From Rhizophagus irregularis (Eukaryota; Glomeromycota; Glomeromycetes; Glomerales; Glomeraceae), in the NCBI RefSeq assembly GCF_026210795.1, contig NC_089431.1, forward strand, positions 3,348,001-3,412,000: 64,000 nt of DNA. The letters are read 5' to 3'. Below the pieces are notes generated by a model. That model did no database searches. It was given only the letters and a program-made list of their open reading frames with translations, and was not told where the DNA came from. Position numbers and translations under genes: made by a program. How positions within the stretch are numbered: the first letter of the stretch is position 1; every line of letters begins with the position of its first letter. Shown piece after piece: positions 55,513 to 64,000 of the stretch.

Positions 55513-57729
55513 ATGGATAATACAATTTTTAAAGGTGAAGAAACTTTTTTAAAAGATATTTTAACAGATTTTCATTGTAAAATTAATTTTATTGAAACGA
55601 ATAATATTAGTGATTTTAAAGAAATTTCGAGTAAATGGATAAAGAACAAACTTCAAAGTAATAATAAGAATCCTAAAAGAATTTTTAAAGTAATGGAAAA
55701 TCATAAAGAAAGTAAATTTTTATTTACAAGTATTATGGGATTTTTTTATCAATATGGTATAGGTTGTGAATTAAATAAAAAAAAGGCTATAGAATTATAT
55801 TTATTAGCTATAAATAATGAAAATTTTAATATATTACATTTAAATGATGAAGATAATAATTTATTTTTTATAAACAAAAATATAATTATCGGAAAATATT
55901 TATTATCATTATTATATTATAAGGATATCATATTAGATATTAATCGTAAACAAAATGTATCAAAATTTTCAAATCTTTTTAAACTAGCTGAGAATGGTGA
56001 TTTAGAAGCACAATATAATTTAGCTATCTGTTATATGGATGGGATAGGAACGCAAAAAAATGAAATAAAAGCATTTGAATGGTTTAAAAAATCTGAAAAA
56101 TATGGATATCAAGTAAATCAAAATAACTATGAGATGAAAGAATTTGAAAGGAATTTAAAACTTGCAATAGCAAATGATCCAATGGCACAAAATTATGTGG
56201 GATGTTGCTATCGAAATGGTGAAGGAGTAAATAAAAATGAAAAAAAAGCGTTTAAATGGCATTTGAAATCAGCTATTGCAGAAAATGTTGATGGACAATG
56301 TAATTTGGGATTTTGTTACGAAAATGCCATAGGAACAGATAAAAATGAAATAAAGGCATTTGAATGGTATTTAAAATCAGCTGAAAATGGAAGCAAATTT
56401 GCACAAAATTATTTAGGAGATTGTTATCAAAATGGTAAAGGAACATATAAAAATGAAAAAAAAGCATTTTCATGGTTTATGATGTCGGCTATCGCAAAAT
56501 GTGCTGAAGGACAATGTAATTTAGGATTTTGTTATGAAAATGGTATAGGAACGGCTATAAATGACAAACAAGCATTTGAATGGTATTTTAAATCAGCTGA
56601 AAATGGAAATGCGGTGGCCCAAAATAATTTAGGATATTGTTACCAATATGGTAGAGGAACTGATAATAATGCTACAAAAGCATTTGAATGGTATATGAAA
56701 TCAGCTATTGGAGGAGATGCTAGTGGGCAATGTAACTTGGGGTTTTGTTATTCAAATGGCATAGGAACCGTTATTAATAAAACAAAGGCATTAGAGTGGT
56801 ATTTAAAATCAGCCGAAAATGGAAACAAAATTGCACAAAATAATTTGGGTATTTATTACCATTATGATAAAGGAACATATACAAATGAGAAGAAAGCATT
56901 TGAATGGTACATGAAATCAGCTATTGCAGGGTATGCTAAAGGGCAATGTAATTTAGGATTCTGTTATGAAAATGGCGTAGGGACAGCTAAAGATAACAAA
57001 AAAGCATTTGAGTGGTATTCTAGATCTGCTGAAAATGGAAATGCGTTAGCACAAAATAATTTAGGCGATTGTTATCAACATGGCATAGGAACATATAAGA
57101 ATGAAATAAAAGCATTTGAATGGTACATGAAATCGGCTGTTAGCGAATGTGCTGAAGGACAATGTAATGTAGGATTTTGTTATGGAAATAGTGTTGGAGT
57201 GGCTAAGAATGAAACGAAAGCGTTTGAATGGTATTCTAGATCGGCGAAAAATGGAAATTTGATAGCACAAAAGAATTTAGGATTTTGTTATTCAAACGGT
57301 ATAGGGACAGATAAAAATGAAGCCAAAGCATTTGAATGGTATTTGAAATCAGCAGAAAATGGAAATGCAACGGCACAAAATGATTTGGGGGATTATTATA
57401 AATATGATAAAAATGAGACAAAAGCATTTGAATGGTACATGAAATCAGCTATTGCAGGATGTGCTGAAGGACAATGTAATTTAGGATGTTGTTATGGAAA
57501 TGGCATAGGAACTGATAAGAACATAGAAAAATCATTTATATGGTATTTAAAATCAGCTGAAGGTGGAAATGCGACAGCACAACATTATATAGGAGATTGC
57601 TATTATTACGGTATTGGAATTAATAAAAATAATGACGAAGCAATTAATTGGTACAGAAAAGCTTCATATAACGGAGTTGAAGAAGCAAAGAATAAGCTAA
57701 ATAATATTCTATCAGGTATTCAACATTAA
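55513..57729 (+). CDS. Sel1-repeat protein, 738 aa
   Basis: Intact single-exon gene starting MDNTIFKGEETFLKDILTDF. Residues 1-160 are the shared N-terminal domain (FLFTSIMGFFYQYGIGCELN, NIIIGKYLLSLLYYKD). About fifteen Sel1 repeats follow (GQCNLGFCYENGIGTA, KAFEWYLKSAENGNAVAQNN), alternating in type: an AENGN-AQNNLGDCYQ unit and an AIAGCAEGQCNLGFCY unit, which suggests growth by duplication of two-repeat (about 216-bp) blocks. One repeat lacks the GIGT stretch (YYKYDKNETKAFEW). The family C-terminal hairpin is present (NWYRKASYNGVEEAKNKLNN). No signal peptide or membrane segment. Role by family is a protein-binding scaffold. Confidence 0.92.
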   Translation: MDNTIFKGEETFLKDILTDFHCKINFIETNNISDFKEISSKWIKNKLQSNNKNPKRIFKVMENHKESKFLFTSIMGFFYQYGIGCELNKKKAIELYLLAINNENFNILHLNDEDNNLFFINKNIIIGKYLLSLLYYKDIILDINRKQNVSKFSNLFKLAENGDLEAQYNLAICYMDGIGTQKNEIKAFEWFKKSEKYGYQVNQNNYEMKEFERNLKLAIANDPMAQNYVGCCYRNGEGVNKNEKKAFKWHLKSAIAENVDGQCNLGFCYENAIGTDKNEIKAFEWYLKSAENGSKFAQNYLGDCYQNGKGTYKNEKKAFSWFMMSAIAKCAEGQCNLGFCYENGIGTAINDKQAFEWYFKSAENGNAVAQNNLGYCYQYGRGTDNNATKAFEWYMKSAIGGDASGQCNLGFCYSNGIGTVINKTKALEWYLKSAENGNKIAQNNLGIYYHYDKGTYTNEKKAFEWYMKSAIAGYAKGQCNLGFCYENGVGTAKDNKKAFEWYSRSAENGNALAQNNLGDCYQHGIGTYKNEIKAFEWYMKSAVSECAEGQCNVGFCYGNSVGVAKNETKAFEWYSRSAKNGNLIAQKNLGFCYSNGIGTDKNEAKAFEWYLKSAENGNATAQNDLGDYYKYDKNETKAFEWYMKSAIAGCAEGQCNLGCCYGNGIGTDKNIEKSFIWYLKSAEGGNATAQHYIGDCYYYGIGINKNNDEAINWYRKASYNGVEEAKNKLNNILSGIQH

Positions 57730-59318
57730 TTATTACAATTTTGCGTTAGTAATTATTTAATTATTTATTAAACTATTTAACATTCTATATATAATACTTT
57801 GATATAAAAAACTGATTTGAATTACTAATAAATATCGCGCATAAAGTGCAGAGCGTATCATATAATGTTGATGAGCATTTTTTAATTTCCCAGAATAAGC
57901 GGTAAAAATAGAACATAGAAGGATATGACATATTGTAATAACAATCCTAACTTACTAACCAAAGCATAACTTCGCAACCAAACAATATATTAAATTGTAA
58001 CCCCGGTTATGAAAAGGAAGACCATGTGTACTGTAAATATTTTAAATAGTGTATATAAAATTTCCAGGAAAATTTTACGAGGCTTTAAAATATGATTTAT
58101 ACGCTAAATTTATAAAAATCGGGTTATTATTATTACAATGATTCTATTTGGACATAATATAGATGTAACATATTTTTCTGGATCTTGTGATCCATAAATC
58201 TATGATAATCAAACTCTTATTGCAACAACAGTTGTTAAAGTGAATAATAGTCAGGATGAAATTATAATTTTTGGTATATCATTTTTACCGTTTTTCGTTC
58301 TACTCGTGCGAATTTTATTTGATGTTCCGAGTTTTAATTTACCTTAGGAGAACCAAATCAATAAAATAAAGAGATAAAGACACATTTTAACTATCATTAT
58401 CAAAATGCAGATTCATAATTTAAATATCAGTATATGTTTAATGTGAACAGATCGGTAATCTTGATAAGAAAATTATATCAAAACCACCAAGAGAATGTTA
58501 AATATTTAAACATGAGAAATATCAATTCATTTAATATGACAATTGTATTCACAAGATATAGAACGAAACAAACTATTTTTCGTTCCTTATTTAGTTTTTT
58601 TTGAACGCGTGCATCATAATATTTGTTTTGTTGAACAACAACCCGGGCTATAGACTAGTTCAACAAAAAAATAATAAAACATCCGATTCTTTGATAAAGT
58701 ATTATCTGTTCAGATTCGAAAGGTGTTTTGTAACTTGTCAATTCGCCAGAATAATATCGCTAAGCTATATATATCAGATTTTTGGTTAAATCATACGAAT
58801 GATCATTAAGGATTTTTAGATCTATGTAAGGAGTAACGCCATATGCTTTTTCTTTTTTGTCGATAACTGATCCGCATAGACGTGAACGTCCAAAATCTGT
58901 GATCTTTATCGTACAGTATGTTGATGTACCATGTCCCACATAGTTTAATTATATTCAGATGGATATCAACATTTCCCAATAAAAAAACCTAAAAAAAAAT
59001 AAAATTACGATTTATTTTACATATGGATAACAAATTTCCTCTTAAATATTAAAAAGTACATGTAACTATTAACGAAATCTTTTTAATTACATACGTTGTT
59101 GTTGTTCCATTTATTTGATACATATATATATATATGTACAGTGTGAACCAAAGAAAACCGATAATCTTTGGAAAAATCTCGAGTTCTTGAAGGCATCATA
59201 TCCAATACATATTTTAAAAAGTACAATAATTTTTATAATTTGTAGACCATGTTATATTACTTTATTGGATTCGGATCATTTACATATACAATTTACAGAA
59301 ATATAAGCTATCACACCA
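57730..59318. other. intergenic, no gene seen
   Basis: AT-rich with an (AT)n run near 59122-59137. No frame with support. Confidence 0.45.
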
Positions 59319-59799
59319 TCAGGCTATGCTTTGATCTGAAACCGCACCATATGTTGGAGCAGAGACTTCGTCGTTACCATCGTTACTAATGAGTCTACCA
59401 CTTCTATTATTTTTTTCATAGAGTTTTTCATAATAAGAAAAGAGTGCAAAGCAGAAATAAACCTATTGATGCAAAGCAATCGTTAGTGAAAACTGTATAC
59501 ATGAAAAATAAACCACCTAAATCATTAAATACCTGCATAATATCAGCGAAAACTATTAATAACGTAAAAAGAACTCTGAGAGTTATATAAATGGCAACAC
59601 AAGTTTCATAATTTGATATTCTTTGACAATAATCTGAAGGACTATAAAAAAAAATTGATATAGTAAAAAAAGTGGTCACTAGGATGTCAATAATTACCGC
59701 GACCAAATAGTAATTGACAAAAATTGTAAAATATAAAATGTTATCCTGAATTAAAGCAAAACAGACATTAGCGAAGAATTTGATAACCTTAGGATACAC
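59319..59799 (-). CDS. multi-pass membrane protein, 3' exons, 5' structure unclear
   Basis: Exons 59799..59533 and 59462..59319, joined by a 70-bp intron (CAG|GTATTT...AATAG) with a CTAAC branch-point match, give 136 residues. Three to four hydrophobic helices (NILYFTIFVNYYLVAVIIDI, VTTFFTISIFFY, LFTLLIVFADIMQVYFCFAL) are followed by a soluble tail (YYEKLYEKNNRSG to GAVSDQSIA). Further hydrophobic coding-like stretches lie upstream on the same strand (SGVLFIAAFAVVSSYLQKRW at about 60020; ASVFGFVGIILVNFHNPK at about 59830), but the second is one base out of frame with the ATG-containing exon. The gene is therefore either longer with an unseen splice or a pseudogene. The layout would suit a seven-helix protein. 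No family assigned. Confidence 0.55.
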
Positions 59800-61292
59800 T
59801 TGGGATTATGAAAATTTACCAGAATTATACCGACGAATCCGAAAACACTAGCAATAAGCCTGAAAATATAGAAAAATGCGAGTCTTGTGTCATAACTAAA
59901 AGTGACACAGGAAAGATTGAGAAACTATATTGTTTCGTAGAGACAGAGGTAAGTACAATTAAGAATTACAAAATGCTCCCATCGTTTTTGCAAATATGAA
60001 CTTACAACTGCAAAAGCGGCAATAAAAAGGACACCCGATCTAAATACACATGGAGCGTTATGTATGTTTATTCAAAAATCATAAAAATTTTGTACAATTT
60101 CTTCTTACTTAAGATTGATACAACAACAAAAGTTGTTCATAGTCAACAATTTAATTGTTAGATTGATACAAAACGATTGCTAAAGTTCTTGAAATGACGC
60201 AATGTGGCCATCGTCAGACATGTTTTGTGCGACAATTTAAAGGATCGGATGACTTGATTTTAAATGTGCACAGTTACACAACATAAAAAATGTGCACAAA
60301 TCATTACTAAAATAGATAAATTACATATAAAAAAAGGATATATTATATAAAAATTTGTTAGGAATTTCTTAATTTAGTAATAAATCTACCAACTCATGAG
60401 TCAATGAGTCATGACTTAAAATCTACACACTCTCATTTGCAAATAACTTAGTCACGTGCTGGCGCGAGTTCGGACAGATTTTATTTGTCACCGTTATTTG
60501 TAACCTGCACGTGACCTAACCTGATGTTCCATCTGTATATTATGAAATTGTATGCACGATGCAGTCGATGCACGGCTGCAAAAATTTTGGTGATCGACAT
60601 ATTAAACTAGAGATAACCGAACTGGTTTCAACCAATTATCAGTTATATTAAGCCAGCTCTAGCTGATTATCAATTAAATCAAACCGGTTTATAACTGAAT
60701 AAAAATTCGAGTCAAAACGATGAATCGCTTCTAAAACAACCGGTTCCAAATTCTACTCTGAGATTATCTTCTAAACTCTAAAGAATAGTTGAAGCTAAAA
60801 TAATTTCTCTATTAAAATTCGTGAGTGAACACTTGGCGAGCTTAAATGTATACGTATCAAAGCTGAACAACAAGGCAAACAATTTAGTTATTATAGTACC
60901 TACGATCACGTGTGAGACGTGTTTAAACTTTTAGACTACCCAATATTATTCTGAAATCATTTTTTTTTCGTTAAATGTTATACAATTACATAATTACCTT
61001 TACTGAGAATATAATACTAGGAAACGGTGAGTCCGGAGCGATAAAAAATTTTTTTCACAGAATTTGGTGACGTGATTTTAAATGAAAAAAAAAAGAATTA
61101 AAGACAAATTGGTTTATTATGTAAATTCGAAGCTAAATTTTAATGATAATTACGTATAGTGATTTTCATGTGATGTATGTTACATTTACAGAATTTGTGA
61201 AACCATTTTTTAGTATAAAGTTGTCACTCTCGCTAAAAAAAGCTTTAAATAAAAAAACTTGTTAAATTTAAAACAATTTAAGCAATAACATC
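59800..61292. other. upstream exons or relics of the membrane protein, then intergenic
   Basis: 59810-60070 probably belongs to the minus-strand membrane-protein gene. 60388-60412 has two TGAGTCA sites within a partly palindromic stretch. 60600-60740 has repeated AACCGG motifs. No plus-strand gene seen before 61293. Confidence 0.4.
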
Positions 61293-63850
61293 ATGACTAA
61301 TGAATTCTCAAATTCTGAAAACTTATTTCCTGCTTATAATCAACATGAAGTTGTCGAAAAACTTGAAACTGGTTTCAAAAAATTAAATGATAAATTTATA
61401 AATTTATTAGAAGAAAATCAAAGAATTAAACAACACAATAAGAATCTTCAAGAAGAAAATCAAGACATTTTACGTATTAATTTGGAATTAAATGAAAAAA
61501 ATCAAGAAATTTCACGTAATAATTTAGAATCAAATAAAAAATATCAGGAAATCTCACGTAATAACTCAAATTTAATTCGTATTATTAAATAATGATTTAA
61601 AAGTAAAACTACAAGCGAGAGATAAACAAATTGAAAAACTTCAAAATGATTTAAATTTAGAAAAACAAAAAAAAAGAAATTCAACGACTTGAAGTAATTT
61701 CTCAAAATTTGGAAAAAAATTTAAAAATATTGGAAGTTGACGAAATTGATATTAATACTATTAATGTATTTAAAGAAAACAATAAACAAACAAATTGTAA
61801 TATTAATAAAAATCCAACAACCGCTTTAAATTATAGTAAAGGTATGTGGTAATGAACTTTTATAAAAAAAATTATTAATAATGATTAAACAAAACTAAAT
61901 CGATTTCATACACTTTAAAGGATTAGATGATATTAGAATTGTGGTCGGACTAGATTTTGGGGTAACATATTCTGGATTCGCTTATTGTCATGTTATTGAT
62001 GAAAATATGCATACAAATGATAATTGGCCTTGGGGAGTTACTGGTCAGTTCAGAACAAATACAGTTCTTCGATATGATGATGAATTTAATAATGTGTTGT
62101 ACTGGGGTGCTCGAGCTTTAAAAAACAGAAAACAAAATAGCGAACCCGTTAAATTGTTCAATTTATACCTGGGTGACTTACCAGATAATTTAAAACCAAA
62201 ACTCCCAATCGATTACAAAAAGGCTATTACTGACTATCTTAGAGAATTCGGAATGGTATGAATTATACTGTAATTCCAATATTATTTTAATTTTAATTTT
62301 AAAATTTCTACCTTATTTAATAATAATTTTTAGTTCATTAAAGAAAAGATTTGCCATTTGGATGGATTTGACTACTTTGAAGATGTATTGTTAGTACTTA
62401 CAATTCCTGCAGAATATTCAGGAATGGATAAGGTTATTATGAGACAATGTGTGTATAATGCGGACCTCATTAAAGATAGAGATTCAGAAAAACTGCAATT
62501 TACTACAGAATGTAAGTGGATTTTAGAAATAAGGCCTTTATTAATTTAATGTGATTAATTTTTCTTTATTTACAGCTAAAGCTACCGCATTAAATTGTGT
62601 GAAAAATTATTTTAAATGTGAAATAGGAGGCAAGTTTTGATTATTAATTATTTTAATTAAAAGAATATTCAAATAATACTCATTCATAATTTTTAGAGAC
62701 ATTTATGTTTGTTGACTGTGGTAAATATACTACAAATTTGACTACTCGTAAGTTAGTTAGAAATGATCCATTGCATATAGATAAAGTTACAGTACAGATT
62801 AGAGACTTCTATGGTAGTAGATTGATTAATGAAGAATTTATTAAATTTTTACGTGAAAGACTTGGAACTTGTACCATAGATCTATTGAAAGAAAATAATT
62901 ATGAACGATTACAATACATGGTCAAAAATTTCTATCGACGTATAACAAAGATCTTTTACAGGCGATGATAAGAAGTTTAATTATGAACTAGACATTTTAT
63001 ATGAAGATCAAAATTTGCTACGGCATGTCAGTGAAGAAATTAAGGAAATCATGGAAGAAATAATTGAAATTAAATATAATGACATAAAAAAAATGTTTGA
63101 TCCTATTGTTGATAGAATTATTCGTTTAATACATATACAACTTTTAAATAATAAAGAAAATTGCTCAACCATATTTTTAACTGGGGATTTTTGTGTAAGA
63201 AAATATTTACAAAATAGAATAAAAGAAGAATTTAGTCATCAAGTGAATAATATTTCAGTTCCTGCTCTCCCAGAAGTAGCAGTTGTACGTGGAGCTGTAA
63301 TTTATGGATTATCAACTATTTTGTATGGTACTGAATTCGATGGCTTAAAACTTGTTATTTCCTCAAGACTCCTTAAATTTACTTATGAAATTCAATATAA
63401 CTGGAAAAGTAGTGATGATTTTACTCATGATGGAAAAAATTGTAAATTTAAGACTTTAGTCAAACGAGACACTGAAATTACACCTGATCAAACTTTTTCC
63501 TTCAATTTTAAACCTGGGTCCAAGCAGATAAGTGAAAGTTTTGCAATTTACTATACACAAAAGTACAATATAGGGTACTGTGATGAACCAGGAGTAAAAC
63601 GACTTGGGATATTAAATATTGACCTTTCAGGTAAATTTACAATTATTTTTTTCAATAATATATTTAGTGAAAATTGTATAATTTATAATCAACTTTTTTG
63701 TAATCATTATTAGACGTACGTACAACTTGATAGTAGAAGTATTAATTTCGGACTAACCTTTGGTCAATATGAAATTATGCTTCTGCAAGGAATGAACTTA
63801 ATAGACAAGAACATATGGCTACTTTTTGTTATCCAGATGATGATTTTTAA
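61293..63850 (+). pseudogene. coiled-coil HSPA12-type Hsp70-like gene, multiply frameshifted
   Basis: The first exon (61293..61841) encodes a coiled coil (LEENQRIKQHNKNLQEENQD) with one extra A at each of two A runs (about 61590 and 61670). Exons 61921..62255, 62334..62511, 62576..62629 and from 62697 encode an actin-fold ATPase of HSPA12 type: GLDFGVTYSGFAYC (phosphate-1 loop), VLLVLTIPAEYS, TFMFVDCGKYTTNLTTR (phosphate 2, where Lys stands in the usual Gly run), and PEVAVVRGAVIYGL. A one-base shift occurs near 62945. After the GT-AG intron 63631..63713 the last exon begins with a duplicated ACGT and loses another base near 63776, before the usual ending (YPDDDF, TAA at 63848-63850). Family members are atypical chaperone-like ATPases. 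Five lesions argue for a pseudogene, though the A-run ones could be sequencing errors. Confidence 0.75.
62630..62696 (+). other. probable GC-AG intron in the HSPA12-like gene
   Basis: The frame before (CEIG) and after (TFMFVDCG) joins as the family expects only if the intron begins GCAAGT at 62630 and ends TTTTTAG at 62696, completing GAG (Glu) across the junction. GCAAGT is the usual donor of GC-AG introns. The alternative GT two codons on breaks the frame. Confidence 0.6.
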
Positions 63851-64000
63851 TTTTACTGTATAAATAATTCAATTATTTCATATTTGGCCATAAGTTTTCG
63901 ATTAGAATAGTACTTTTAATTGGTTTATCAAACATTTTAGTTATACTTATGAAAGAAATCTGAAATTCATGAAATGCACAGTTCCTTTTAAACTATTATA

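Overview
The window is a very AT-rich piece of nuclear fungal DNA with short introns (mostly 55-180 bp, GT-AG). The gene content points to an arbuscular mycorrhizal fungus (Glomeromycotina, Rhizophagus-like): many tandem Sel1-repeat proteins, a MATA-HMG protein, a two-CxxC protein kinase with a micro-exon tail, HSPA12-type Hsp70 and Crinkler-type relics, and many small terminal-inverted-repeat (TIR) elements. The species is inferred from this content. No search was run.

Layout. (1) 1-12.2 kb is a compact core-gene block: an RBM18-like RRM protein (5' end outside), a C2H2 zinc-finger protein, dynactin subunit 5, Mediator subunit 17 (11 exons, minus strand), a 197-aa RxxRFG-motif protein, the Sua5/YrdC tRNA-modification enzyme, a minimal telobox Myb protein and a small hypothetical protein. 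MED17 with its neighbour, and SUA5 with the telobox gene, are divergent pairs with promoters of about 190-200 bp. (2) 12.4-19.2 kb is transposon and relic territory: a pogo-like element with a second element nested in it, a 1.5-kb TIR element carrying a ~185-bp tandem repeat, another pogo-like element inside a decayed gene, and a fungal-type kinase pseudogene. (3) 19.5-28.7 kb is a minus-strand tandem array of Sel1-repeat genes sharing one N-terminal domain. Three ORFs are open (one with a frameshifted 3' end), one is broken by a 22-bp deletion and one is a relic. (4) 28.7-41 kb is gene-poor: a Mutator-like element that appears to carry an F-box fragment, a lesioned secreted-protein gene with unusually C-ending codons, a Crinkler-type nuclease-domain relic, and a MATA-HMG gene whose 3' end reads into a repeat. 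(5) 41.6-46 kb holds the protein kinase gene and a (GAGT)n/(GAAT)n higher-order satellite. (6) 49-57.7 kb has two large intact Sel1 genes on the plus strand, separated by small elements and a possible SINE. (7) 59.3-63.9 kb has a membrane-protein gene and an HSPA12-like pseudogene with a likely GC-AG intron.

The first 11 kb therefore holds conserved housekeeping genes (transcription, dynein transport, tRNA t6A modification). The rest is a fast-evolving compartment where Sel1, kinase, Crinkler and Hsp70 families duplicate and decay among transposons. The observations I rate highest are a 121-codon open extension in frame behind the DCTN5 stop, the F-box-carrying TIR element with a perfect 10-bp target duplication, the kinase tail made of three symmetric phase-1 micro-exons, the HMG gene with an exonised repeat beside a long palindrome, and the Sel1 array with internal repeat homogenisation. 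Exon boundaries were set by eye from splice signals and reading-frame continuity.
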